Source: Pedobacter sp. ISL-64 (GTDB lineage Bacteria; Bacteroidota; Bacteroidia; Sphingobacteriales; Sphingobacteriaceae). Taken from it: a DNA stretch of 64,000 nt. Positions 1 to 8,652 of the stretch are shown in pieces. A program made the translations under genes and the position numbers. Numbering within the stretch: the first letter of the stretch is position 1; every line of letters starts with the position of its first letter. The stretch spans positions 62,001 to 126,000 of the forward strand of contig NZ_JAGGPU010000008.1 in assembly GCF_018613605.1 (NCBI RefSeq). Reading direction: 5' to 3'. The notes beneath the pieces were generated by a model. That model was not told the DNA's origin, did not search any database, and worked only from the letters and a program-made list of their open reading frames with translations.

Positions 1-88
1 AATCACCTGGTTGTTTTACCCATTTAATCACCGTTGCTTCCGCAACACTTTCACCCATTTTTGGTAACAATAGTTCGTATTGAGCCAT
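1..88 (-). CDS. 2-oxo acid dehydrogenase E2 component, N-terminal fragment
   Basis: Only the first 29 codons are inside the window; the gene runs off the left edge. The peptide begins MAQYELLLPKMGESVAEAT, which is the start of a lipoyl domain of dihydrolipoamide acyltransferases (the E2 core of pyruvate, 2-oxoglutarate or branched-chain 2-oxo acid dehydrogenases). The lipoylated lysine lies beyond the visible part, so the substrate class cannot be decided. It is co-directional with cinA, 56 bases downstream of its stop. The start is the ATG read leftward from base 88. The family call is firm, the exact complex is not. Confidence 0.8.
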   Translation of the reverse strand, partial: MAQYELLLPKMGESVAEATVIKWVKQPGD

Positions 89-144
89 ATTAAATTACAG
101 TATTTTATATTGGTAATGCTACAAAAATACAGTTTTTATTCTTT

Positions 145-1389
145 CTAAACTGTTTCTTTAAGGAGATTTAATAACATGGCTAATGCCGATGCTGCAGAAC
201 GTTCGATGTTTTGAATACGTTTGTTACTGAAATTAAACAACTTAGCTACAGTTTTGTGTTTTGAAGAAATTGCGATCCATACCGTGCCAACTGGTTTGTC
301 TTCTGTCCCACCGTCTGGACCGGCAATGCCACTAACCGCAATAGCGTAATCTGTTTTGAAATGTTTAATTGCACCGTCAGCCATTTCTGCAACGGTTTGT
401 TCGCTCACGGCGCCAAAGGTATTTAAAGTACTTTCTTTTACACCAAGAATAGATTCTTTAAGCTCGTATGCATAGGCTACCGCCCCGCCCCAATAAACCG
501 AAGAAGAACCTGGGTGCTGCGTAATCAGGTGTGCTATGTATCCACCAGTACAGCTTTCTGCTGTAGATAAAGTTAAACCCTTGCTTTTCATGAGATTCAG
601 GATCGCTTTTTCCAAGGGAATATCTTCATCTGTTACTACAAACTTATTTACTTTTGAAATGATCTGTTTGGCGTAAAGCTCAACTTCCTTAAGTAACGCT
701 GTTTCGTTATCGCCTTTGGCCGATAAGCGCAAACGCACTTGTCCTAATTTTGGCAGATAAGCCAATTTGATGTGTGCTGGCAAGCTATCTTCAATTTCCT
801 CGATCTCTTTGGCCAGAAATGATTCGCCTATATTTGCCGTAAGAATAGTTTTATGTACAATAAACGGCAGCTTAAATCTGCTCGTAATTCTGGGTAGAAT
901 TTCGTCATCCATTAGGTACATCATTTCGTAAGGCACACCTGGCATCGATACAAAAATGGTGTCATTTTGTTCAAACCACATGCAAGGCGCAGTACCATTT
1001 TTATTTACAATAACCTCACAACCATCCGGAACATCAGCTTGCTGAATATTGATATCCAATAAAGGACGTTTGTATTTTTCGAAAATCTGACGAACCATTT
1101 CCAATGCTCCGGGATCATTTCGAAAGCCCATATTGAAATACTTTGCCAAGGTTTTCTTGGTAATATCATCTTTGGTCGGGCCTAGTCCACCAGTAATTAA
1201 AACAATATCTGCACGTTTTTCGGCAAGTTCGAGGGCTTCAATAATATGTTGCTCATCATCAGAAACTGAAGTAATCTGCTTAACGGAAACCCCAATTAAA
1301 TTTAACTGTTTAGCCATCCAGGCAGAATTGGTATCAACGATTTGGCCAATGAGAATTTCATCACCAATGGTAATAATTTCGGCTAGCAT
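145..1389 (-). CDS. cinA: CinA family protein (nicotinamide-nucleotide amidohydrolase)
   Basis: 414 residues, the usual length of full CinA. The N-terminal ~170 residues are a molybdopterin-binding-like domain (MLAEIITIGDEIL, then VLITGGLGPTKDD), and the C-terminal ~150 residues are the PncC-type amidohydrolase domain with STAESCTGG and the SGIAGPDGGT loop. In characterised CinA/PncC proteins this domain deamidates NMN to nicotinate mononucleotide for pyridine-nucleotide salvage; the N-terminal domain can have ADP-ribose pyrophosphatase activity. The gene begins 3 bases after the stop of the LptD-like gene, so the two are probably co-transcribed and perhaps translationally coupled. Its name reflects competence/damage induction in other bacteria; nothing here shows that regulation. 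Confidence 0.93.
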   Translation of the reverse strand: MLAEIITIGDEILIGQIVDTNSAWMAKQLNLIGVSVKQITSVSDDEQHIIEALELAEKRADIVLITGGLGPTKDDITKKTLAKYFNMGFRNDPGALEMVRQIFEKYKRPLLDINIQQADVPDGCEVIVNKNGTAPCMWFEQNDTIFVSMPGVPYEMMYLMDDEILPRITSRFKLPFIVHKTILTANIGESFLAKEIEEIEDSLPAHIKLAYLPKLGQVRLRLSAKGDNETALLKEVELYAKQIISKVNKFVVTDEDIPLEKAILNLMKSKGLTLSTAESCTGGYIAHLITQHPGSSSVYWGGAVAYAYELKESILGVKESTLNTFGAVSEQTVAEMADGAIKHFKTDYAIAVSGIAGPDGGTEDKPVGTVWIAISSKHKTVAKLFNFSNKRIQNIERSAASALAMLLNLLKETV

Positions 1390-1392
1390 AAT

Positions 1393-4053
1393 TTATTGGT
1401 ATGTGCTGTAAAAACCTTGTCTTTTGCTCAATTTCAAATCCTGTAGTATTGATGCCTTAACTTTTATGGTAACAGAATAACTTTTGTAAGCACCGTATGG
1501 AACCCAGTTTACACTCATATCCCAGCAATGTAAATCGCGGTAAATAGCTAAATTCATTGGGGTTAAGCCATTGTTCTTAAAATCGTAACCTGAGTTAAAA
1601 GTAACTTTCCACTTTGGTGTTAAGTTAACATCGCCATTAAAGTTTAGTGTATTCGAAATTGTATTGTTGTTCCCGTCATTCGAATATTGAAAACTGTAAG
1701 AAAAAGAGAAATTCCAGGGAATGTTAAAATCAACAAAAGCATTTGGATCACGACTTATAGCCGCTAATTGTTCTGACTGTATATCGGTTAATCCTTTTTT
1801 ATTGGCTGCTTCGCCTAATTTATCATTAGCCTCGTTTTTACGTTTTAATGCCTCTGGATTTAAACTATAATCGAATGAGAAGCCAAAGTTAGTTAAACGT
1901 GGCAGGAATTTGTTCTTCTGGAAAAATAAACGATCCTCTCTTATTTTAATGATTTGACCGTTAACCGTTGTGTCTTTTAAAGCATATGGGTCTAATGTTC
2001 CATTATAATTTATACCCAGTTTATCGGTAAACTGCGACCGGCCACTAAAACCAATGGTTGATAATTTATAAGAAGGGGCCAGGAAATTGTATGAACCACT
2101 AAAACTCAAACCTTGAATAATTGGGATCTTTTTTGATCCTGTTCCGGTCGTATCGTTTTTATTCCTCACCTTCAGTTCCACGGTATTATCTAACCCAAAA
2201 CCAATGGAAGCATTAGGGCCGCCAAAAGAGCCCGGCTGTGCCATACCATCAAAAATGGAATATTTTAAAGGTTGTCCACTGGTATAAATTTGATTACCAT
2301 TTTGGTCTATTGCAGGTCTATATGGCCCTGCTCCTGCTTTGGTAAAATCCGGAGAATAAGAGAAGGAAACATTCGGAGTCATTACATGCCTCAACGCCTG
2401 GATTTTACCTGCTGGATTAAAATCTCTTCTGCCATAAATTTTGGTCGACATACTGGTTGATAGGCTGTAGCTGCCCGCTCTTTTAAACCCACTGAGGGTA
2501 TCTTCTCTAAAAGTATAGGTATTATCGGCAAACTGCGTATATCTTCTATTTACACTCTGGAAATTCCAAACCTCATTATAGGTGCCACCCAAACTAAAGT
2601 TTAAATATTTTAAGGCAGTAAAAGACATATTTACCGGAATACTATGTGAAAATCCGCTTCTTAATCGCTTTAAACCATCATTTTGAAACAACAAACTATC
2701 AAAAGTATCAATTCTGTTGGTTCCCTGTAAGCTATAACCAACCGTTATTTTTTCATACCATTTTTGTTCGCCGACTGCATCCTTAGGGCGAAATGGGTTA
2801 AATGTTGGTACGTTGAATGTCATTTCTGGCAATCTTAACGATATCGCTCTTGTACTTAAAGTCTGATCACTTGATGCAGCCAAAGAGAAGTTCATCCCGT
2901 TCGAATAGGCCTTCGCATAACTGATACTACTACTTGTTGAGTTGGTTGCGATGGTATTAATGTCGTATGTAGTACCTGCTGCAGTATTTTTATAGTATCC
3001 TCTTTTTCCTGTTGATACCAATCTCACGCTGGCACTAAATGTGGTACCTGGATTGGCGTTGGCATTTTGGCTATGGCTCCAATTGATACTAAAGTTTTTG
3101 GTCGGGTTTTTAAAAGCCTCAGTACCTTCTAAACCATCTTTAAAACTAGAGTAAGCTAAGTTAATGTTACCATTGTACTTATATCTTTTGGTGTAATTAC
3201 TTAACAAACTTGTTTCATAAGAACCATTAGTATATATGGAACCTAAAAGTTTGGCATCCCAATAATCGTTCAATCCGAGGTAATAACCACCGTTTTGTAA
3301 GAAAAAACCCCTAGTTGCATCTTCGCCTGGTGTGGGAAGGATTACACCCGATGTTCGTTTGTTAGGTTTTGGAAAAAAAGCAAAAGGTAGCCCCAGAAAA
3401 GTGGGGATATCTTCGATAATCATGTAAACCGGCCCGGTAATAATCTGTTTTTCTGTTACCACCCCTTTAGAAATCATTAATCCAAAATGCGGGTGTGGAA
3501 GATTACAGGTACTGTACATTACATTTTTAATGTGCAGCTCATCATCTATTTGCTTTTTACTCTGTCCACCAGAGAAGAAACCTCCCTCTTGTTCAGAAAA
3601 AACACCATATACTTTAGCCCGGGTTGTTTCTGAATTGTAAAAAATAGAATCGGCTATGGCTGTTCCATCAGCACCCGATTTAAAGATTGGTTTTCCGGTA
3701 TATCTACCAGTTTTCGGATCTTTAACACCACGTGCAAATATGGAATTTTGCTTTTTATCGTATTTGATATAAGCCGCATCTAGCTCAAAATCACCGTATA
3801 CCACCCTTGCGTTACCGTATAAATATACAATGCTTTTATCGGCACTCATTTTTACCGAATCCTCTGCTTTGTATTCTACTTTCTGGTCGATACTGCTATT
3901 ATTTTTACCTGTCTTTTTAGTCGTATCCTTTTTGGTTGTGTCTTGTTGGATGATTTGTTGCAATGAAAAATGAGAAAATGCGTTAGCTTTACCAACAACA
4001 AGTGTTAATAAAATGACAGATATTAGTAAAATAGAGCTCTTAAGAAGTTTCAA
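1393..4053 (-). CDS. LptD-like outer-membrane LPS assembly protein
   Basis: 886 residues. A signal peptide (MKLLKSSILLISVILLTLVV, ending near KANA) is followed by a low-complexity DTTKK stretch and then an LptA/OstA-like beta-jellyroll (about residues 55-200, with KSIVYLYGNARVVYGDFELD), then a long C-terminal region of alternating aromatic strands typical of an outer-membrane barrel (about 220-886). This is the architecture of LptD, which inserts lipopolysaccharide into the outer leaflet. Bacteroidota members are divergent, so the symbol is left blank. The start codon is TTG; no ATG occurs before the mature protein, and the TTG gives a good signal peptide. It is divergent from the amidase pair and leads into cinA. 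Confidence 0.82.
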   Translation of the reverse strand: MKLLKSSILLISVILLTLVVGKANAFSHFSLQQIIQQDTTKKDTTKKTGKNNSSIDQKVEYKAEDSVKMSADKSIVYLYGNARVVYGDFELDAAYIKYDKKQNSIFARGVKDPKTGRYTGKPIFKSGADGTAIADSIFYNSETTRAKVYGVFSEQEGGFFSGGQSKKQIDDELHIKNVMYSTCNLPHPHFGLMISKGVVTEKQIITGPVYMIIEDIPTFLGLPFAFFPKPNKRTSGVILPTPGEDATRGFFLQNGGYYLGLNDYWDAKLLGSIYTNGSYETSLLSNYTKRYKYNGNINLAYSSFKDGLEGTEAFKNPTKNFSINWSHSQNANANPGTTFSASVRLVSTGKRGYYKNTAAGTTYDINTIATNSTSSSISYAKAYSNGMNFSLAASSDQTLSTRAISLRLPEMTFNVPTFNPFRPKDAVGEQKWYEKITVGYSLQGTNRIDTFDSLLFQNDGLKRLRSGFSHSIPVNMSFTALKYLNFSLGGTYNEVWNFQSVNRRYTQFADNTYTFREDTLSGFKRAGSYSLSTSMSTKIYGRRDFNPAGKIQALRHVMTPNVSFSYSPDFTKAGAGPYRPAIDQNGNQIYTSGQPLKYSIFDGMAQPGSFGGPNASIGFGLDNTVELKVRNKNDTTGTGSKKIPIIQGLSFSGSYNFLAPSYKLSTIGFSGRSQFTDKLGINYNGTLDPYALKDTTVNGQIIKIREDRLFFQKNKFLPRLTNFGFSFDYSLNPEALKRKNEANDKLGEAANKKGLTDIQSEQLAAISRDPNAFVDFNIPWNFSFSYSFQYSNDGNNNTISNTLNFNGDVNLTPKWKVTFNSGYDFKNNGLTPMNLAIYRDLHCWDMSVNWVPYGAYKSYSVTIKVKASILQDLKLSKRQGFYSTYQ

Positions 4054-4069
4054 ATTCGTATTTGAATGT

Positions 4070-4077
4070 TATTTTTG
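4070..4077 (+). promoter_or_regulatory. -7 promoter element of first amidase
   Basis: TATTTTTG fits the Bacteroidota housekeeping -7 consensus TAnnTTTG. It ends 5 bases before the ATG at 4083, so the transcript would start at or next to the start codon. No convincing -33 TTG was found at the expected distance. It lies inside the longer upstream reading frame that begins with TTG at 4062, which argues against that start. Confidence 0.55.
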
Positions 4078-4082
4078 CACAA

Positions 4083-4991
4083 ATGTTTAATCAAAAACGT
4101 TCAAAATTAGTGAAAAATATACCATTGATGTATCTTAAATCCATTTTAACAATTATTATTTATTTAGTGTTATCAAATTCAGTTGATAATCAGGTGTTTG
4201 CGCAAGAATATAAAATTAAAACAATTGTGATCGATGCCGGTCACGGTGGTAAAGATGGTGCAACCCACGGCGTGTATTCGAAGGAAAAAGATGTGGCGCT
4301 TAAAACGGCATTGAACCTTGGCCGGGCGCTTCAAGATAGTTTGAAAGATATCAAAGTTATTTATACCCGCGAGTCGGATGTATTTATTCCTTTATACGAG
4401 CGTATCAATATTGCAAATAATGCAAAAGCCGATTTATTTATTTCTATCCACTTAAATGATATGCCGGTTAGGGTATCGAGGGTGGTAGATTACTATAAAA
4501 AAGTTAGAGGCAGAAAAGTACCTGTTTATAGAACCGTTACTTCTAAAAGCACTTCAACGAGGGGAACAGAAACCTTCGTGTCGGGAACTCGCCGTTTAGG
4601 TGAGCAGGATGAGGTGATCAAACGAGAAAATGCTTCGATGTTTCTGGAAGAAAATTATCAGAAAAACTATGAAGGGTTTATTGCAAATACCCCCGAAAGT
4701 GACATCATGTTATCGTTAATGAAACAAACCAATAGAGATAGGAGTTTAAAGTTTGCTTCGATGCTTCAACAAGAATATGTTAATGCAGGCCGAATCAACA
4801 GAGGCGTACAAGAGAAAAGCCTTGCGGTATTGGCCCGTGCAGCTATGCCTGCTGTGTTAACTGAAATTGGTTTTGTGAGTAATTCAGATGAAGAAGATTA
4901 TATGAATTCTCCTGAAGGGCAAAATGAAATTGTAAATGGAATTATTAAAGCAATTAAAAATTATAAACGTATAGCTGAAACATCATTTTAA
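4083..4991 (+). CDS. N-acetylmuramoyl-L-alanine amidase (Amidase_3), copy 1
   Basis: 302 residues. A positively charged N-terminus and hydrophobic segment (about residues 16-34) ending at VFAQ form a signal peptide. The catalytic domain shows the Amidase_3 zinc set: His in IVIDAGHGGKDG, Glu in SKEKDVAL, His in FISIHLND, and the catalytic Glu in LTEIGFVSNSDEE near the end. The family cleaves the amide bond between MurNAc and the stem peptide during cell separation and wall turnover in the periplasm. ATG 4083 is preferred over TTG 4062, because a -7 element lies between them; ATG 4128 is a further possibility. Copy 2 starts 12 bases downstream. Confidence 0.9.
   Translation: MFNQKRSKLVKNIPLMYLKSILTIIIYLVLSNSVDNQVFAQEYKIKTIVIDAGHGGKDGATHGVYSKEKDVALKTALNLGRALQDSLKDIKVIYTRESDVFIPLYERINIANNAKADLFISIHLNDMPVRVSRVVDYYKKVRGRKVPVYRTVTSKSTSTRGTETFVSGTRRLGEQDEVIKRENASMFLEENYQKNYEGFIANTPESDIMLSLMKQTNRDRSLKFASMLQQEYVNAGRINRGVQEKSLAVLARAAMPAVLTEIGFVSNSDEEDYMNSPEGQNEIVNGIIKAIKNYKRIAETSF
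4102..4109 (-). promoter_or_regulatory. -7 promoter element of lptD-like gene
   Basis: Read leftward this is TAATTTTG, matching TAnnTTTG, about 49 bases upstream of the TTG start at 4053. Initiation would be near 4095, so this transcript and the rightward amidase transcript (start near 4083) would overlap by roughly a dozen bases. No clear -33 element was seen. Confidence 0.4.
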
Positions 4992-5003
4992 TATCCCTCC
5001 TGC

Positions 5004-5780
5004 ATGAAGATTAAACTTCTGATTACAATACTTTTATTTTCGTTACTAGTTGCTGAAAAAGCGCCTGCTCAGGGTTATAAGATCAAAACAATTGTTATTG
5101 ATCCTGGTCATGGTGGCAGAAAACCCGGAGCCTCTGGTAATTTTTCGAAAGAAAAAGATGTTGCGTTGAAGGTTGCATTAAAATTAGGTGCCTTATTAAA
5201 GGAGCAAATGCCGGATATTAAAATAATTTTCACACGGAAAACAGATATAGATGTTGACTTGTACAGGCGGGCAGAAATAGCGAACGAAGCTAATGCCGAT
5301 CTTTTTATATCGGTACACTGCAATTCAATGCCTCCAGGCAACAAGCATATCAAAGGAGTAGAAACATTGGTTGCTGGATCGCACCGGTTAAAAGAACAGG
5401 ATGCTGCCATACGTGAGAACGCCGATATTAAATTGGAAAAGAATTACAAAAGTAAGTACGATGGGTATGATCCAAGTAATCCGAGTAGTTTCATTCTTTT
5501 ATCGCTTTTAAAAAATGCCTTTCGGGACAAAAGCATTAATTTTGCCAAGCTAATACAGAACAGTTATATCAAGCGGGATGAGCGATTAAGTCGTGGTGTT
5601 AAAGAACAGGGCGTTTTGGTATTGCAGCGCTGTGGTATGCCGGCCGTTTTAACAGAAGTAGGTTTTATCTCGAATACAGAGGAAGAAAAATATATTAATT
5701 CCCAAAATGGACAGAATGAAATTGCCAATTCTATTTTGGAAGCAATAAAAACATACAAAAAAAATATTGAGGTTAAATAA
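5004..5780 (+). CDS. N-acetylmuramoyl-L-alanine amidase (Amidase_3), copy 2
   Basis: 258 residues, a tandem paralogue of the preceding gene. Signal peptide MKIKLLITILLFSLLVAEKA with cleavage near APAQ; the mature start GYKIKTIVIDPGHGG matches copy 1 almost residue for residue. The zinc and catalytic positions are intact (His in DPGHGG, Glu in SKEKDVAL, His in FISVHCN, Glu in LTEVGFISNTEEE). Copy 1 carries a longer insertion around its residues 120-145 (basic, Arg/Lys/Val rich) that copy 2 lacks, so the two may differ in substrate or partner. The 12-base spacing suggests one operon. Confidence 0.92.
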   Translation: MKIKLLITILLFSLLVAEKAPAQGYKIKTIVIDPGHGGRKPGASGNFSKEKDVALKVALKLGALLKEQMPDIKIIFTRKTDIDVDLYRRAEIANEANADLFISVHCNSMPPGNKHIKGVETLVAGSHRLKEQDAAIRENADIKLEKNYKSKYDGYDPSNPSSFILLSLLKNAFRDKSINFAKLIQNSYIKRDERLSRGVKEQGVLVLQRCGMPAVLTEVGFISNTEEEKYINSQNGQNEIANSILEAIKTYKKNIEVK

Positions 5781-5815
5781 GTGGCATTATAAATGATGTT
5801 TATTTTACCTTTGGA

Positions 5816-5823
5816 AAAAATAT
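5816..5823 (+). promoter_or_regulatory. -7 promoter element of mlaD-like gene
   Basis: TACCTTTG matches TAnnTTTG, giving a predicted leader of about 115 bases before the ATG at 5949. No clear -33 element. It suggests the MlaD gene is transcribed separately from the amidases. Confidence 0.4.
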
Positions 5824-5948
5824 AAAACAGATACCAAACAAATAGTGCAGCCTTTGTGTATTTATAGGGTTTAGCACAAGAATTAATTACGCTCTAACAA
5901 GTGAAGAAAAGATACCTTCAGCGCTTGTAGCCATTAAATAAAACACTC

Positions 5949-6902
5949 ATGAAGATTAAGAACGAAACCAAAGTAGGTATTTTAGCTGCATTTGCCATTG
6001 CTTTATTAATAATTGGATATAATTTTTTAAAAGGAAATTCAATTTTCTCAAATGAAACTACATTATATGCAAAATATACAAGGGTTGATGGTTTAAGTGT
6101 TTCAAAACCTATCCTGATCAATGGTTATCAGATTGGCCGGGTGGCCAAATTGGAGCTACAGCCAGACGGTAGTATTATTGCAACCTTAAGTGTAAACAGC
6201 AAATATGAAATTCCCGAAAATAGTATTGCCCGCTTAGAAGGTACAGATCTTTTAGGCAGTAAGGCCATTGTAATGTCGTTAGGTAATTCAAAAAAGATGG
6301 CCGAAGATGGTTACACCTTAAACGCAAATGTAGAAAAGGGCTTAATGGAACAGGTACAACCGGTTCAAAAGAAAGCGGAATTAATTATCGGTAAAATGGA
6401 TTCTATTCTGAGTAGTGTAAACTCTATTCTGAACCCTAACTTCCAGAAAAACGTTGATAAAAGCTTTAACAGTATTGCTGGTACATTGGCTTCGTTAGAA
6501 ACCACATCGAAAAAAGTTGATGGTTTAGTAGGTTCAGAAAGCGCACGTATTGAAGCGATTTTTAAAAATGTTGAAGGTATAACGGCCAACCTTAATAACA
6601 ATAATCAAAAAATCAGCGATATCTTAACCAACATTAATACCGTTACCGATAAGTTTGCAGCAGCTAACTTTAAACAAACCTTGGATAATGCAAACAATGC
6701 TATTGCTGATTTACAAAGTGTAATTTCAGGAATTAAAGATGGGAAAGGCAGTTTAGGATTGTTGTTAAACGATGATAAAATGTATCAGAATTTAAATAAT
6801 GCTTCAAAAAATCTTGATGAATTAATGATCGATTTGAAAGCCAATCCTAAACGTTATGTACACTTCTCGGTATTTGGAGGTGGCAACAAAAAAGACAAGT
6901 AA
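5949..6902 (+). CDS. MlaD family (MCE domain) lipid-transport protein
   Basis: 317 residues. One N-terminal membrane segment (about 8-27, VGILAAFAIALLIIGYNFL) is followed by an MCE domain (about 35-115, with VDGLSVSKPILINGYQIGRV), then a long helical/coiled-coil region rich in Asn and Leu to about residue 290. MCE proteins such as MlaD bind phospholipid in the periplasm as hexameric rings and work with an MlaE permease and MlaF ATPase in lipid trafficking between membranes. No MlaE or MlaF gene is in this window. The neighbours (LptD-like, amidases) are also envelope genes. The gene is closed by a strong terminator. Confidence 0.88.
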   Translation: MKIKNETKVGILAAFAIALLIIGYNFLKGNSIFSNETTLYAKYTRVDGLSVSKPILINGYQIGRVAKLELQPDGSIIATLSVNSKYEIPENSIARLEGTDLLGSKAIVMSLGNSKKMAEDGYTLNANVEKGLMEQVQPVQKKAELIIGKMDSILSSVNSILNPNFQKNVDKSFNSIAGTLASLETTSKKVDGLVGSESARIEAIFKNVEGITANLNNNNQKISDILTNINTVTDKFAAANFKQTLDNANNAIADLQSVISGIKDGKGSLGLLLNDDKMYQNLNNASKNLDELMIDLKANPKRYVHFSVFGGGNKKDK

Positions 6903-6920
6903 TTAATTTTTATAAAATCG

Positions 6921-6956
6921 AAAGCCTTATAGTTTTAAATTGTAAGGCTTTTTTTA
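6921..6956 (+). terminator. Rho-independent terminator after mlaD-like gene
   Basis: Inverted arms AAGCCTTA and TAAGGCTT (6922-6929 and 6943-6950), a ~13-base loop, then a run of T. It starts 18 bases after the stop codon. Confidence 0.85.
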
Positions 6957-7256
6957 TGGTTGTGAAGTTCTAATATGCCTATTTTTTGCCACGGAAGCAC
7001 AGAGGGCACGGAAAATTGACGGCTTATTCTTTAGTCATCCTGAATGCAATGAAGGGGCTTTAAATGATGGGAAACATAAGATGGGATAGAATTAATTCAT
7101 CGCCGATTTACATTATCCGCGGGAAAAATTTCTGCTATAGGTTCCCGCAGATTTAAGAAGATAGACGCAAATTGTATTTAACTTTTTCTTTGCACCCAAC
7201 TCTGTGATTCTTTGTGTAATCCTCTGCGTGTTCTGCGGTAAAAAAGATAAAAATCC
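6957..7256. other. Intergenic mosaic of repeat fragments, no gene
   Basis: 300 bases between two convergent genes. No credible coding frame. It holds pieces that look like parts of dispersed intergenic repeats: a GCCACGGAAGCACAGAG word near 6989, a half copy of the CATCCTGAATGCAATGAAG type near 7037, an inverted pair GCGGGAA / TTCCCGC around 7119-7147, and a CTCTGTGATTCTTTGTGTAA / CTCTGCGT stretch near 7200-7235 ending in CTGCGGTAAAAAAG. Repeat identity is by eye. Confidence 0.5.
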
Positions 7257-8165
7257 CTAAAGATGAAAAGTCCTCCCCTCAACAGCCAACTCCGTATTTT
7301 CAAAAACAGATTGTGCTTCTTCTAAAAGCATTTGTAAGGTTTTGTAACGTGAAGAAAAATGGCCGATAAGTAATTTCTTTACACCATTGATTTTGGCCAC
7401 CTCTGCTGCCTGTAAAGCGGTTGTGTGATGTGTTTCGTTAGCCCTATCCAATAAATCGTGCATAAAGGTAGCTTCGTGGTATAAGGTATCACAATTTTTT
7501 ATGGTAGCAAAGTAACGCTCATCAAACAAGGTATCAGAGCAATAGGCGTAACATCTTGGTGCATCTGCTTCGGTGGTATAATCTTCACTGCGTAAAATAT
7601 CGCCATTTGGCAGTTCTACGTCAATTCCCTTTTTTAAAGCCGTATAATACGCCATAGGCACTTCATCAGTCTTATCTTTAATGAGTTTCCGTTGTCGTTT
7701 CTTCTGCTGAAAAATAAAACCCGTTGTAGGGATACGGTGATTTAAAACAATAGTTTTAACTGTTAAATCACTATTCTCGAATATCTGTCTGGACTCATCG
7801 GCTTCAATCGGGAAAAACTCAATTGGATATCTTAATACTGTATCAGAATATTTGAACTGAATCTCTAAAATTTCCAATAAAGGTTTGGGGCCAAATATCT
7901 GTATGGGTTTTATCCTGCCGTTTAAATGCAAACTGGAAAGCAAGCCTATTAACCCGAAATAATGATCGCCATGTAAGTGGCTGATAAAGATATAATCGAT
8001 GCGGGCGGCTTTAAGGTTGTACTTGGTCAATTGTTGTTGTGTGCCTTCACCACAATCGATGAGGTAATATTTTTCATTACAATTTAAAAGCTGAGCCGAT
8101 GGGTTCCTGTTAAATACAGGAGTTGCAGAACTGCTTCCTAAAATTGTAACTTCAAATTTCATCAT
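7257..8165 (-). CDS. rnz: Ribonuclease Z
   Basis: 302 residues, typical for short RNase Z. The metallo-beta-lactamase zinc motif HLHGDH is at residues 63-68, preceded by the family start FEVTILGSSSATP and LIDCGEGTQQQL; further metal ligands are in HEATF and GHFSSRY. The enzyme removes 3' trailers from tRNA precursors. The frame starts Met-Met; either can serve. A strong terminator for the upstream STAS gene ends only about 10 bases before the start codon, leaving no room for a separate promoter between them. Confidence 0.95.
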   Translation of the reverse strand: MMKFEVTILGSSSATPVFNRNPSAQLLNCNEKYYLIDCGEGTQQQLTKYNLKAARIDYIFISHLHGDHYFGLIGLLSSLHLNGRIKPIQIFGPKPLLEILEIQFKYSDTVLRYPIEFFPIEADESRQIFENSDLTVKTIVLNHRIPTTGFIFQQKKRQRKLIKDKTDEVPMAYYTALKKGIDVELPNGDILRSEDYTTEADAPRCYAYCSDTLFDERYFATIKNCDTLYHEATFMHDLLDRANETHHTTALQAAEVAKINGVKKLLIGHFSSRYKTLQMLLEEAQSVFENTELAVEGRTFHL

Positions 8166-8174
8166 GATAAGATA

Positions 8175-8210
8175 TAAAAAGCCTCGTAGATTTTTAGAAA
8201 CTACGAGGCC
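8175..8210 (-). terminator. Terminator hairpin between STAS gene and rnz
   Basis: Perfect 9-base arms GCCTCGTAG / CTACGAGGC (8181-8189 and 8201-8209) with an 11-base loop, followed on the minus strand by five T at 8180-8176. It follows the STAS stop codon (8232) and immediately precedes rnz. Confidence 0.85.
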
Positions 8211-8231
8211 GGAATGTTATTTAAATATTTG

Positions 8232-8609
8232 TTATTTAGCGCCTCTAAACTCTTTCTCCAACTCATCCATGAAGATAAAATCAGTTGCTTCGTCTATTGT
8301 ATTAACAAACGTTACAGATTGGAATATGTTTGATAATTCGATAATCGATGCCAATTCATCATTAATTCCGGTTACAATAAATAACCCACCTGCCGATTTG
8401 CAAAGCCTATCGCCAACCAATAAGCAGCTTAAATCCTGCGCATCGCTACACTCGGTAACATGACTTAAATCAACAATTATATTTTGAAATCCTTCTGCGT
8501 TGAGCAAATAGAATTCTGATTTCAACCCCGGAGCATTATCGTTTGTAAACTTAGGCTCTTCTAACTTTAAGGTTACATATTTATCGTGTTTATCTACTGA
8601 AAATTTCAT
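8232..8609 (-). CDS. STAS domain protein (anti-sigma antagonist-like)
   Basis: 125 residues making a single STAS domain. The pattern IIVDLSHVTECSDAQDLSCLLVGD corresponds, in two parts, to the region where SpoIIAA-type antagonists carry their phospho-acceptor serine; here the usual Asp-Ser-Ser-Gly is replaced by Cys-Ser-Asp-Ala, so phosphorylation control is uncertain. Family members bind anti-sigma kinases or act as small regulatory partners. It follows purC by 43 bases on the same strand and ends at a terminator before rnz. No partner kinase is present nearby. Target unknown. Confidence 0.75.
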   Translation of the reverse strand: MKFSVDKHDKYVTLKLEEPKFTNDNAPGLKSEFYLLNAEGFQNIIVDLSHVTECSDAQDLSCLLVGDRLCKSAGGLFIVTGINDELASIIELSNIFQSVTFVNTIDEATDFIFMDELEKEFRGAK

Positions 8610-8652
8610 CTCTCTAATCTTTATTTTACTAATGTATAAATTTCTTTCGAAT

